Below are positions 7,609 to 16,800 of a stretch of 21,219 nucleotides of DNA, one piece after another (positions within the stretch are counted from its first letter, which is position 1; each line of letters starts with the position of its first letter). Both the position numbers and the translations under genes were made by a program. The notes beneath the pieces are model-generated. The model searched no databases and was not told the DNA's origin. It saw only the letters and a list, made by a program, of their open reading frames with translations. Source of the DNA: CAZAYP01 sp964489425 [NCBI: uncultured Verrucomicrobiota bacterium] (GTDB taxonomy: Bacteria; Verrucomicrobiota; Kiritimatiellia; RZYC01); contig CAZAYP010000080.1 in NCBI GenBank assembly GCA_964489425.1, positions 1 through 21,219 on the forward strand, written 5' to 3'.

Positions 7609-7633
7609 CCCCCTGCGGCGGCCGCGTTAGCTT
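7605..7633 (+). promoter_or_regulatory. Possible promoter for the phosphate-transport pair
   Basis: TTGACC (7605-7610) and TAGCTT (7628-7633) are separated by 17 bases. The -35 is near consensus and the -10 is poor. No pho-box-like direct repeats were seen. Confidence 0.3.
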
Positions 7634-7643
7634 GGTGATGTGC

Positions 7644-7669
7644 GCCGCGCCCCGGTGCCGGCAGTTTTT
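7644..7669 (+). terminator. Hairpin plus T5, terminator of the secreted-protein gene or attenuator
   Basis: GCCG (7644-7647) pairs with CGGC (7659-7662), GC (7649-7650) pairs inside with GC (7657-7658), the loop is six bases, and AG plus five Ts follows (7665-7669). It looks like a short Rho-independent terminator for the gene ending at 7608. It abuts the ribosome binding site of the next gene (AAGGAAAGGG, 7670-7679), so it could also act on that transcript. Confidence 0.4.
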
Positions 7670-7685
7670 AAGGAAAGGGATGCTC

Positions 7686-8360
7686 ATGAGCATTTTGAAG
7701 GGGTTGTTCGGCCAGTCACCTTTTGGCCCGCTGATTGCGCATGCCAGGAAAGTGCAGGCCTGCGTCCAACTGGTGCCGCCGTTATTGGAAGCCGCCATCC
7801 GCGAGGAGGCGGAGGAAATCCACCGGCTCCAGGACGAGGTCTCGCGCCTGGAACACGAAGCGGACCTGATCAAGCACGAGATCCGCGAGCACCTGCCGCG
7901 GCGCTACTTCCTGCCCGTGGACCGCAGCGACATTGATCGCCTGCTGCACAGCCTCGACGCGCTGGCGGATTACGCCCAGGATTTCGCGGTCGTGCTGCTG
8001 ATTCGCCGGACGCGGGTGCACCCCGACCTGGTCGCCGAGTTCCGCGCGTTCGTGGAGCAGGTGATGCAGGTCACCGGCGCGCTCATGGGCGTGGTGGTCG
8101 ATCTCGACAACCTGGCGGAGGCGGCCTTTGGCGGCGCCGAAGCCGAAGCGGTCCTCCAGCGCGTCGGCGGCCTGGGCGCAGGCGAATGGAAGGCGGACCG
8201 GCTGCAGCGCCGCCTGGGCCAACACATCTACGCGCTCGAAACGGCGATCGACCCGGTGACGATCATGTTTTACGAAAAAATGATGCATGCGCTCGGCCAC
8301 ATCGCCAACGCGGCTGAAAACGCCGGCGAGATCCTCCGCCAAATGATCGTCAAGCGCTAG
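7686..8360 (+). CDS. DUF47 / PhoU-like phosphate transport accessory protein (TIGR00153 type)
   Basis: Cytoplasmic all-helical protein of 224 residues, the normal family length. DUF47 proteins are PhoU relatives encoded beside PiT transporters and thought to regulate them. Visible features are the N-terminal MSILKGLFGQSPFGPLIAHA, the long helix with EEAEEIHRLQDEVSRLEHEA (acidic, PhoU-like metal-binding pattern), HLPRRYFLPVDRSDIDRLL, the second helical repeat with AFVEQVMQVT, and the C-terminal Tyr/Met/His-rich helix YEKMMHALGHIANAAENAGE. The start at 7686 has AGGAAAGG seven bases upstream; an in-frame ATG at 7680 sits directly against that site and is less likely, and the frame open back to 7437 lies inside the preceding gene. 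It ends 11 bases before the PiT gene, so the two form a transcription unit. Confidence 0.92.
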   Translation: MSILKGLFGQSPFGPLIAHARKVQACVQLVPPLLEAAIREEAEEIHRLQDEVSRLEHEADLIKHEIREHLPRRYFLPVDRSDIDRLLHSLDALADYAQDFAVVLLIRRTRVHPDLVAEFRAFVEQVMQVTGALMGVVVDLDNLAEAAFGGAEAEAVLQRVGGLGAGEWKADRLQRRLGQHIYALETAIDPVTIMFYEKMMHALGHIANAAENAGEILRQMIVKR

Positions 8361-8371
8361 GCGGCCGCCGC

Positions 8372-9652
8372 ATGGAACTGGCCATCATCGGCGTGACCGT
8401 GCTCCTGGGCCTGTACATGGCCTGGACCATCGGCGCCAACGATTTTGCCAACTCCATGGGCAGCGCGGTGGGCGCCGGCGCGCTCACCCTGCGCTGGGCC
8501 GTCATCCTGGGCGCGTTGTGCGAGCTGGCCGGGTCGGTGCTGGTCGGCGCACACGTCACCGACACCGTGCGCAAGGGCATCGTGGACCCGGCCGACTTCG
8601 CGGGCATGCCCGAGCAGCTGGCGCTGGGCATGATCTGCGCCCTGCTGGCCTGCGCCCTGTGGCTGCACCTGGCCACGTGGTGGGGCATGCCGGTGTCCAC
8701 CACGCACGCGATCGTCGGTGCGGTAGCCGGGTTTGGCGTGGTGGCCGTTGGGCTGGCCGCGGTGGATTGGGCCAAGATGGGGGGGATCGTGGCCAGTTGG
8801 TTTGTCTCGCCGGTGGCGGGCGGGGTACTGGCGTACGCGCTGTTCCGGATGCTGAGCCGGGCGGTGCTCGGCCGGCGGCAGCCCGTGGCCGCGGCCATCC
8901 GCCTGACGCCGCTGGTCGTGGCGATCGTGATCACGGTCGTCGCGTTTTCCGCCATCCACGACGGGCTGGACCGCCTGCTTCCGGGCTGGGTCGCGGCCGG
9001 CTGGCGCGCGCTGGGGCTGGCGGCGGCCACGGGCTGCCTCGCGGCCAGCGGCTCCAGCTTTTTCATCGCGCGGTACTTGCGCGGCCGGGAGAACGCCGGC
9101 CTGGACGAGCAGTTGCGCTGCGTGGAACGGGTCTTTGCCCCGCTGGTCGTGGTGTCCTCCTGCAGCGTCGCGTTCGCGCACGGCGCCAACGACGTGGCCA
9201 ACGCCATCGGCCCCGTGGCCGCGGTGGTGGATATTTTGCGCAGCGGGACGGTCCAGATGCAGGTCCGCGTGCCGCTATGGATCCTGGGCCTCGGCGGCGT
9301 GGGCATCGTGCTGGGCCTGGCCACCTACGGCCAGCGCGTGCTGCGCACCGTGGGCTCCAGCATCACCCACCTCACCCCGTCGCGCGGCGTGGCGGCCGAC
9401 CTGGCCGTGGCCGCCACCGTGCTGGTGTGCACGCGGCTCAAGCTGCCGGTATCCACCACCCACACCATCGTCGGGGCGATCATTGGCGTGGGGCTGGCGC
9501 GCGGGCTGGGCGCGGTGGACGCGCGGGTGGCGCGCGACATTTTCAAGTCCTGGTTTGTCACGGTGCCGGCGGCGGCCCTGCTGGCCTGCCTCCTGTTTGT
9601 TGCCGCGCGCGCGCTCCACCTGGAAGACGTGATCCGCGCCGCCTTTCCGTGA
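8372..9652 (+). CDS. pit: PiT-family low-affinity inorganic phosphate transporter
   Basis: Inner-membrane PHO4/PiT-family transporter of 426 residues, which would import metal-phosphate with proton or sodium coupling. Both halves of the inverted duplication carry the signature: GANDFANSMGSAVGAGALT (from residue 21) and GANDVANAIGPVAAVVDIL (from about residue 271). Each half also has the partner motif, MPVSTTHAIVGAVAGFG in the first and LPVSTTHTIVGAIIGVG in the second. About ten to twelve hydrophobic segments are visible, with a basic cytoplasmic loop in the middle around SSFFIARYLRGREN. The upstream DUF47 gene is 11 bases away, the usual partner. The ribosome binding site is weak (TAGGCGG), consistent with translational coupling to that gene. 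No ABC-type pst genes are in the window. It ends 16 bases before the convergent fmt gene. Confidence 0.95.
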   Translation: MELAIIGVTVLLGLYMAWTIGANDFANSMGSAVGAGALTLRWAVILGALCELAGSVLVGAHVTDTVRKGIVDPADFAGMPEQLALGMICALLACALWLHLATWWGMPVSTTHAIVGAVAGFGVVAVGLAAVDWAKMGGIVASWFVSPVAGGVLAYALFRMLSRAVLGRRQPVAAAIRLTPLVVAIVITVVAFSAIHDGLDRLLPGWVAAGWRALGLAAATGCLAASGSSFFIARYLRGRENAGLDEQLRCVERVFAPLVVVSSCSVAFAHGANDVANAIGPVAAVVDILRSGTVQMQVRVPLWILGLGGVGIVLGLATYGQRVLRTVGSSITHLTPSRGVAADLAVAATVLVCTRLKLPVSTTHTIVGAIIGVGLARGLGAVDARVARDIFKSWFVTVPAAALLACLLFVAARALHLEDVIRAAFP

Positions 9653-9668
9653 AGGGGCCGGGGTAAGC

Positions 9669-10604
9669 CTATGCCAGGCGCGCGCCGACTTCCAGGCGCG
9701 CGCCGCGGGCGTAGTCCGCGCCGGGCATCACCCGCCGACCTTCGGGCTGCACCTCGAGCAGGCGCAGCGCGCCGGCGCCCGCCGCCACGAGCGGCCCGGA
9801 TGCGCCCACGTCCAGCACCTCGCCCGGCTGGCCGATCCCGGCCTCAACCGCCGCGCGCCAGATGCGCAGGTGCTGGCCCGATCCGGCCGGCGCCTCGCAA
9901 AAGCAGCCGGGCCATGGCACGTAGGCGCGGACGCGGTTGCACAGCACCGCCGCCGGCAGGGCCCAGTCCAGGCGGCCTTGGTCCTTGGTCAGCTTGGGCG
10001 CGTGGGTGGCCAGGGACTCTTCCTGTGGCCGGCGGGTCTCCCGGCCGTGGCGGAGAAGGTCGAGCGCGCGCACCAGCAGCGCCGCACCCTGCGCCGCCAG
10101 GCGCGGGCCCAGGGTCAGGGCGGTGTCGTCCGCGAGGATCGGGGCCGCCTCCTGCAGCAGGATGGCGCCGGTGTCCATTTTCTCGTCCACGTCGAGGATC
10201 GTGACCCCGGTCTGCGTGTCGCCGTTGGCCAGCGCGGCCTGGATCGGCGCGGCACCGCGGTACCGCGGCAACAGCGAGGGGTGCAAGTTGATGATGCCGC
10301 GGGGGGGGATCGCGCGCACGGCCGCGGGCAGGTACTGGCCATAGGCCACCACCACGACCACGTCCGGCGCCAGATCGCGCAAGGTCGCCACGGCGTCCGG
10401 CGCGCCGATTTTCTCCGGCGTGAACGTGGGCAGGCCGAGTTCCAGGGCCCGCGCGCGCAAAGGGCACGGCGCCACCCGCCGCTGGCGGCCCTGCGGCCGG
10501 TCCGGTTGGGTGATCACCGCGACCAAGGCGTCGGGACCCGGCGCCGCAAGGGCATCCAGGCTCGGCCCGGCCACCTCGTCCGACCCCATGAACACGAGGC
10601 GCAT
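9669..10604 (-). CDS. fmt: Methionyl-tRNA formyltransferase
   Basis: Formylates initiator Met-tRNA using 10-formyl-tetrahydrofolate. The 311-residue length is typical. The N-terminal Rossmann-like formyltransferase domain (~1-205) starts MRLVFMGSDEVAGPSLDAL and carries VVVAYGQYLP, the active-site segment INLHPSLLPRYRGAAPIQAA with catalytic Asn and His, and the Asp in KMDTGAILLQE. The C-terminal OB-like tRNA-binding domain follows, with DWALPAAVLCNRVRAY and WPGCFCE. The ATG is preferred to an open frame reaching 11111 because that extension lies within the glycosyltransferase gene. The start overlaps the stop of that gene by one base (TGATG), so translation is probably coupled and no separate strong ribosome binding site is needed. 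Usually fmt sits beside def, priA or rsmB; none of these is here. It is last in the apparent rpoN-glycosyltransferase-fmt unit. Confidence 0.96.
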   Translation of the reverse strand: MRLVFMGSDEVAGPSLDALAAPGPDALVAVITQPDRPQGRQRRVAPCPLRARALELGLPTFTPEKIGAPDAVATLRDLAPDVVVVVAYGQYLPAAVRAIPPRGIINLHPSLLPRYRGAAPIQAALANGDTQTGVTILDVDEKMDTGAILLQEAAPILADDTALTLGPRLAAQGAALLVRALDLLRHGRETRRPQEESLATHAPKLTKDQGRLDWALPAAVLCNRVRAYVPWPGCFCEAPAGSGQHLRIWRAAVEAGIGQPGEVLDVGASGPLVAAGAGALRLLEVQPEGRRVMPGADYARGARLEVGARLA

Positions 10605-12307
10605 CAGGGCCCGGCCGGGGTTGGGTCCGGGGCGGGCGCCGCCGCCTCGGACGGGGACCGCCGCTTGAACAGGACAAATATTTCCTTGTCGTCGCCTGGC
10701 CGGCTGCCTTCCCAGGCCTGGCGCCAGGTCCAGTCGGGCCGGCGCGGCTTGGCCTTGCGGTTGCCTTGCACCAGCAGCAAATCGCACTCCGCGCCGGGAT
10801 AAACTTCGCGCCGCAAGGTGAGGATGCCCGCATGGTAGTGCAGCAGGGCGCGCTGCGGCTCGCCCAGCTTGACGCTGGCCATGCACTGGTACGCGGGCGG
10901 CAGCGCCTGCCGCAACGAGGCGATCATGCCCCGGTAACTTTTCCCGGCGTCCATCAGCGGCAGCCACAGCGTCATCAGCAGCAGGAGCGCCAGGGTCATC
11001 CCGCCGGTCCACGCCAGGACCACGTACGCTCCCGCGCTGCGGAACCCGGCCGCCAGGGCCACGAACCCCAGGGTGCCGGCCGCGGCCGGCAGGGCCCAGC
11101 GCCAGGACCACGCCGGATCATAGCCCGGTTCGGCTCGCTGCAGGGCGGCGACCAGGCTGGCCGGCCAGCCCGCCAGGTAGCCCCACCACGCACACCACAA
11201 GCCCAGCGCAACCAGCCCGAACAGGGCCAGGATCGCCGCGCCGCACCAGCGGGTGACGTGGGCCGGCCACCGGTCCAGCGCGCCCGCGGCCAGCAGGGCC
11301 AACGGCGGCAGCATGGGCAGGGCGTAGATCTCGCGCTGCTCGTACGAGCAACTGAGCACGGCCAGGGTCACGGCAAAAAACAGCGCCGCGGCCGCCACCG
11401 CGGGCGCGCGCCACACCGCCCGGCCGCCCCGCCAGAGCGCCCAGGCCGCCAGCAGCCAGGCCGGCCAGGCAAACCACGGCAGCATGGTGAAATAGTACAG
11501 GGGCTCGTCCGCGGTCTGGCCCAGGCGCGAAAAGCCCAGGTACCGGCCGAAATTGTTGTCCCAGCACCAAGTCCGGAAAAGCTGGGGCGACCGCGCGTAC
11601 AGCGCGGCCGGCCAGATCGCCAGCCAGGGCACGGCCGCCGCGCCCGCCGCCAGCAGAAAGCCCAGGTACGCCCGCCGCCGCCAGGCCCGGCCCGCGGCCG
11701 GCAGCAGGACCAGCGTCAGTCCGATCAGCCCCGGGGCGATCAGGCCCTTGGCCATGAAGCCCAGGCCGAGGCCGGTCCCGGCCACCGCGCCCCCCCACCC
11801 CGGCCGATCGGGGTACAGGCTCAGGCCATACAAAGCCACGGCAAACCCGGCCAGGAGCGCGGTGTCCGTAATCAGCAGGTGCGCGCCCTGGGGCAGGCCG
11901 AGGCACCCGGCCAGCAGGAGCGCGGCGCACCAGCCATGCCGGCCGGATCCCCAGGCGCGCCGCGCCGCGCCGCCCACCGCGCCCAACACCAGGGCGAGGA
12001 ACAGGCCGCTGGCCAGCCGCGCGGCGTCGTGCAGCGCCAGCGGCGGCGCGAGCAACCGCGCCAGGCCGGCGGCCACGATGTAATACACCGGCGGCTTCTC
12101 AACGAACGGCTCGCCGGCCAGGGTGGGCACCACCAGGTCACCGGTGTTCAAGATGTGGTAAACCAGGCCAAAGCTGTAGGCCTCGTCGGGTTTCCAGGGG
12201 TCATGGCCGACCAGGCCGGCCAGGATCCACGCCGCGAGGATCACGGCCGCCACCGCGGCCCCATGGGATTCCAGCCACTGGCTCCAACGTTGTTGCAGGG
12301 TGCTCAT
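10604..12307 (-). CDS. ArnT/PMT-type membrane glycosyltransferase (GT39/GT83 clan)
   Basis: Inner-membrane GT-C-fold glycosyltransferase of 567 residues that would transfer a sugar from a polyprenyl-phosphate donor to lipid A, another lipid or a protein on the periplasmic side. The first helix (~16-34) is followed by the catalytic-loop motif HDPWKPDEAYSF with Asp41-Glu42, and then GEPFVEKPPVYYIVAA (Glu70, Lys71), the hallmark of ArnT-like enzymes. About eleven to twelve hydrophobic segments follow, and a soluble C-terminal part (~450-567, with MASVKLGEPQRALLHYHAG) completes the architecture. The acceptor and sugar cannot be told from sequence; no aminoarabinose genes are nearby. It begins 31 bases after rpoN and overlaps fmt by one base, so it is probably in the rpoN unit. 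The sequence before its ATG shows no strong ribosome binding site. Confidence 0.88.
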   Translation of the reverse strand: MSTLQQRWSQWLESHGAAVAAVILAAWILAGLVGHDPWKPDEAYSFGLVYHILNTGDLVVPTLAGEPFVEKPPVYYIVAAGLARLLAPPLALHDAARLASGLFLALVLGAVGGAARRAWGSGRHGWCAALLLAGCLGLPQGAHLLITDTALLAGFAVALYGLSLYPDRPGWGGAVAGTGLGLGFMAKGLIAPGLIGLTLVLLPAAGRAWRRRAYLGFLLAAGAAAVPWLAIWPAALYARSPQLFRTWCWDNNFGRYLGFSRLGQTADEPLYYFTMLPWFAWPAWLLAAWALWRGGRAVWRAPAVAAAALFFAVTLAVLSCSYEQREIYALPMLPPLALLAAGALDRWPAHVTRWCGAAILALFGLVALGLWCAWWGYLAGWPASLVAALQRAEPGYDPAWSWRWALPAAAGTLGFVALAAGFRSAGAYVVLAWTGGMTLALLLLMTLWLPLMDAGKSYRGMIASLRQALPPAYQCMASVKLGEPQRALLHYHAGILTLRREVYPGAECDLLLVQGNRKAKPRRPDWTWRQAWEGSRPGDDKEIFVLFKRRSPSEAAAPAPDPTPAGP

Positions 12308-12337
12308 GGTGCTGGCCGCGGGATCACCGCCTTGCGC

Positions 12338-13768
12338 CTAAAAAGATTTGCGCAGGTGGGACGGCAGGATATCCAGGCTTTCGCGGTACTTGGCCACCGT
12401 GCGCCGGGCCACGTGAATGCCGGCCTTGGCCAACTCCGCCTGGATGTCGTTGTCCGAGAGGGGGTGGGCGCCGTCCTCGCCGGCGATCTGGTTCTGGATC
12501 AGATCCTTGATGGTCTTGTTGGAAATGGTCTTGCCCTCGTCGGTCTTGTAGCCCGGCGTGAAAAAGTACTTCAACTCAAACATGCCGCGGGGGGTCTGCA
12601 TGTACTTGTTGGCCAGCGCCCGGCTGACCGTGGTTTCGTGGACGCCGAGCACATCCGCCACCTGGGCCATGGTCAATGGCTTGAGCTCGGAGACGCCCTT
12701 GTCGAGGAAATCCTTCTGGACCGTCACGATCTCGGTGGCGATCCGGTGGATGGTCTGCTGGCGCTGGTGGATGCTCTTGATCAGGAAGGCGCCGGCCTGG
12801 ACCTTTTCGCGGATGTAGCCCTTGACCTCGGCGGTCGTGCCCGGGTCCTCCATCAGCCGGCGATAATGGCCGCTGATGTGCAAGTGCGGGAGGTAATCGC
12901 TGTTGACGATCACCACGTAGTCGTCGCCGACCTTCTTGACGATCACCTCCGGCAGCACGTAGTTGGGCGTCTCGGCGGTGAACATGCGCCCCGGCTTGGG
13001 CTCGAGCGTGGCGATGAAGCGCGCCAGCTCGTGGACGTGCTCGGGCGTGGTCTTCATGGCCCGGGCGATCTCCACGAATTTCTTGGCGCCCAGCTCCTGC
13101 AAGTGTTCGCGCACCAGCTCGGCCTCGGGGGTCTGGCCCTTGCCCAGGCGGTTGAGCTGGAGCAGCAGGCACTCCTTGACGTCGCGCGCGCCCACGCCGA
13201 TCGGGTCGAAGCCCTGGATGGTCTGCAGCACCGCGCGGATCCGGTCCGCCCCGTAGCCCGTGGCCTGGGCCGTCTCCTCCGAGGTGGAATTGAAATAGCC
13301 GTCGTCGTTGATGCCGCCGATGAGCAGGTCGCCGATCTTGCGGTCCACCTCGTCGAGCGGGGTCATGGCCAGTTGCTGCAGCAGGTGTTCCTGGAGCGAG
13401 ATCTTCTGGGTCAGCGTGCTGAACAGGTAGTCGCGCCGCGCGTCGTCGTCGGCGGTGTGGGGCTGGGCCGCGTAGCTCTGGCGGAAATATTCCTTCCACT
13501 CGTCGTCCAGCTTGGCCAGCACCTCGAACTGGTCCTGGAACTCGCGGTCTACGTTGGGGTCGGTGGGCTGCAGGCCCGGCTCCACTTCCAGGGGGCTGTC
13601 GGCGCGGATGGCTTCTTCCAGCGTGGGGTTGGACTCCATCTCCTGCTGGATGATCGACTGCAGCTCCAGGACCGGCACCTGCAGCAGGTGCAGCGACTGG
13701 CGCATCTGGGGCGCCAGCACCATCTGCTGCCGCTGCTGCTGGGACTGGCCTAACAGTTGTTCCGGCAC
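12338..13768 (-). CDS. rpoN: RNA polymerase sigma-54 factor
   Basis: Sigma-54 directs polymerase to -24/-12 promoters and needs an AAA+ activator. The 476-residue protein has all three regions: a Gln-rich activator-interacting region (~1-50, QSQQQRQQMVLAPQMRQSLH and LQSIIQQEMESNPTLEE), an acidic linker (~50-110), the core-binding domain (~115-300, with LQEHLLQQL and FDPIGVGARDVKECLLLQL), and the DNA-binding domain with helix-turn-helix (MAQVADVLGVHETTVSRAL) and the RpoN box ARRTVAKYRE (454-463), ending LPSHLRKSF. The GTG start has AAGGAG six bases upstream. No sigma-54 activator gene and no convincing -24/-12 site was seen in the window. It is first in a unit with a glycosyltransferase and fmt rather than next to lptB or hpf as in many proteobacteria. 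Confidence 0.97.
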   Translation of the reverse strand: MPEQLLGQSQQQRQQMVLAPQMRQSLHLLQVPVLELQSIIQQEMESNPTLEEAIRADSPLEVEPGLQPTDPNVDREFQDQFEVLAKLDDEWKEYFRQSYAAQPHTADDDARRDYLFSTLTQKISLQEHLLQQLAMTPLDEVDRKIGDLLIGGINDDGYFNSTSEETAQATGYGADRIRAVLQTIQGFDPIGVGARDVKECLLLQLNRLGKGQTPEAELVREHLQELGAKKFVEIARAMKTTPEHVHELARFIATLEPKPGRMFTAETPNYVLPEVIVKKVGDDYVVIVNSDYLPHLHISGHYRRLMEDPGTTAEVKGYIREKVQAGAFLIKSIHQRQQTIHRIATEIVTVQKDFLDKGVSELKPLTMAQVADVLGVHETTVSRALANKYMQTPRGMFELKYFFTPGYKTDEGKTISNKTIKDLIQNQIAGEDGAHPLSDNDIQAELAKAGIHVARRTVAKYRESLDILPSHLRKSF

Positions 13769-13851
13769 GACGCGCTCCTTGTACTGGGTGTCTGGTTGCG
13801 CCTTGATAATAACGGCGGCGCCTTGGGAAACAAGGGAAAACTCCCAACCGC

Positions 13852-13873
13852 CCGCCCGCGCCCTGGCGGGCGG
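13852..13873 (-). terminator. GC-rich hairpin after the hybrid kinase gene
   Basis: An 8-bp stem (13852-13859 with 13866-13873, arms CCGCCCGC and GCGGGCGG, 6-base loop) begins 15 bases after the kinase stop on the minus strand. It is followed there by TTGGGAGTTTTCCC, which contains a short T-run and a second small hairpin. It separates the kinase gene from rpoN. Confidence 0.45.
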
Positions 13874-13887
13874 AGCGCCGCGGGCCG

Positions 13888-16800
13888 CTACACTCCGCGG
13901 CCGGCGGCCACGACTTTGGCCATGGCCGCCGCCAGGGCGGCCGGGGCAATGGGCTTGGCCACGTAGGCGTCGAAGCCCGCGGCCAGGAACCGCTCCTCGT
14001 CGCCGGCCATGGCAAACGCGGTCAAAACAATGGCCGGCACGCGCCGGCCGGCGGTGGCGCAGCGCTCCCGGATGGCCGCGAGAACCTGCAGTCCATCCAT
14101 GCCCGGCAACTGCACGTCCTGCACCACCAAGTCGAACGCCTGGGGATCGAAAACCCGGAGCGCGGCCTCGCCACTGTCCGCGGTGGTGACCGCGTGGCCG
14201 GCCCGGCGCAGGAGGTACTCGATCAGCAACAGGTTGGTGGGCTCGTCCTCGACCAGCAGGACCCGCTGCGGCGGGATCCCGGCGCCCGCGGCCGGATCAT
14301 CCGCCGCGCCCTGGCCATCCGGGCCGGCCCGGGCGGCCAGGATGGTGAAGTGAAAAGTCGATCCAGTGCCCGGCCGGCTTTCCACCCAGGTCCGGCCGCC
14401 CAGGAGCTGGACCAGGTGGCGCGTGATGGCCAAGCCCAGGCCCACGCCGCCTACGCGCCGGGAATAGGCCGCGTCCACCTGGGAAAACGGCTGGAAAATG
14501 CCGGCCAAGCGCGGTTCCGGGATGCCCACACCGGTGTCGGCCACGTCGAACCGCAGGATCGTTTCGCCGGCCTGCGGCGCGCGCGCCGCCGGCGCCGCGG
14601 GATCCGGCGCGACGCGCAGGGTGACGCTGCCCTGCTCGGTGAACTTGACGGCATTGCTGAGGAGGTTGAGCAGGACCTGTTTCAAGCGCAGCGGATCGGT
14701 GACGATGTCGGCCGGGGTCAGGGGATCGATGTGCGCCTCGAGGCGCAAGCCCTTGGGCTCCGCCAGGACCGCGATGGTGCGCACGGCGTCCGGAACCAGT
14801 TGGAGCAGGTTGACGCGCTCGGGCGCCAGCTGGACCTTGCCGGCTTCCACCTTGGACAGGTCCAGGATGTCGTTGATCAGGGTCAGCAGGTCCTGGCCGC
14901 GCTGCTTGATCACCAAGGCGAACTGGCGCTGCTCGTCGGTAAGATTGGCCGCCCGGGCCAGCACCTCGGCGAAGCCGAGCACGGGCGTGAGCGGGGTGCG
15001 CAGGTCGTGGCTCATGGCCGCCAGGAACATGCTCTTGGCGCGGCTGGCGGCCTCGGCCGCCTCCTTGGCCTCGCGGAGTTCCTGCTCGGCCTGCTTGCGC
15101 CGGGTGATGTCGCGCATGATCGTGGCCACGGCAAACACCTGGCCCTGCTTGTCGCGCACCGGAAAGATGAGTTGCTCGACCGGGATCAGGTGGCCGGCGC
15201 GATGCACCAGGTGGTTTTCCCCCTGCCAGAACCCCTCCTGCATGGCCTGGGGGATGGCCTCGTTCCGGATCCGCGCCGCGTCTTCGGGCCGGTGGACGTC
15301 CTTGATCAAAAACACCGGCTTGGCCACGCGGTCATACCCCAGCATCCGCCAGCAGGCGGGGTTGTGGTACAGGGGCCGGCCGGGCATGTCGACCATGGAA
15401 ATGAAGTCGCGCGAGTTGTCGAGGACCGCGGCCAGGCGCCGGATCTCTTCCTCGGCCTGCTTGCGTTCGGTGATGTCGCGCATGATGGTCGCCACGGCGA
15501 AAATCCGGCCGGCCTTGTCGCGCACCGGGAACATGCTGGCCTCCACCGGGATCAAGTGGCCGTCCCGGTGCACGAGGTGACACTCGCCCTGCCAGCGCCC
15601 GTGCTCCAAGGCGTGCGGGATCGCCACCTTGATCAGAAATTCGACTTCCTCCGGCGGATGGGCGTGTTCCAGCCCAACCGCCGCCTGCCCGCCGCGTTCG
15701 TAGCCCAGCATGGCAAAGGCCCCCGGGTTGTCATGGTACACTTCCCGGTCCAGCTCCTTGACGCCGATAAAATCGCTGGAGTGGTTCACCACGGCGGCCC
15801 AGCGCTGGCTCTCCTGCTCCGCCTGCAGCCGCGCGGAAATATCCACGGCCGAGCAGACCAGCTGCACCACGCGCCCCTGCTCGTCGCGGACCGGGCAGAC
15901 CATGAAGTCTATGGGCATGCGCCGGTCGCCGGCCATGCGCACCTCGACGTCGTAGCGCACCACCCGGCCGGCCATGGCGCGGTCCAGGGCATCGCGCAGT
16001 TGGGCCTGCAGCACCGGATCGTGGCGCCACCAGTAGCAGTCCCAGAATTTCCGGCCCAGCACGTCGGCCGCCTGGATGCCGGCCGCGGCCAGGGGGGCCC
16101 GATTGACGAACAGGACCGTGCCGTCCGGCTGCAGCAGGGCCACGAAAATGAACAGCCCATCGAGCAGGTCCTGGAGCTGTTGGCGGCTGCGGCGCACCGC
16201 GGCTTCCGCCTGCTGGCGGGCGGTGATGTCCTGGAAGATCACGATGCCGGCCATGATCCGGCCCTGCTCGTCGAAAATGGGCGCGCCCGTAACCTCCAGG
16301 AGCACGCGCGTGCCGTCAGGGCGGTGGACTTCCATGTCGCGCACCGCAAGGCGCCGGCCGGCCAGGGCGGCGGCCACCGGCATCTCCGCCGTGGGATAGG
16401 GCTGATCCGTGCCGTGGCGGAACGCCTGGTAAACCTCGCCCAGGCTGTCCTTGCCGGCGTCCGGGGCGATCCCGCGGCCCAGCAGGATTTCGGCCAGCTT
16501 GTTGGTCAGCAGCGGCTTCCCGGAGGGCGCCTCGATCATGAACAGCCCGGCGGGCATGTTGTCGATCACCGCCTCGAGCATGCGCTGCTGGCGCAACAGC
16601 GAGTCCGCGATCTGGCGGCGCTCGGCAATCTCCTCCTCCAGCGCGGCCGTGCGCTCGCGCACCACCTCCGCGAGGTGGTCGCGGTGTGCCCGCACCTCCG
16701 CCTCCGCCCGCCGCGCCGCGGTCACGTCCTGGGCCGAGGTGACAATGCAATCCTTCCCGTCCAAGGACACGCGGACGGAGTTCAGGATGGCGTGGCGCAG

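Noticed and set aside
7686-9652. DUF47-PiT pair as a novel system
   Set aside because: This is a common, established gene pair for phosphate uptake.
10605-11111. Upstream extension of the fmt reading frame
   Set aside because: The extension is inside the glycosyltransferase gene in another frame; fmt begins with the family-typical MRLVFMGS at 10604.
10766-13753. 995-codon plus-strand frame across the glycosyltransferase and rpoN genes
   Set aside because: It crosses two well-supported opposite-strand genes and has low-complexity Gln/Arg/Gly composition.
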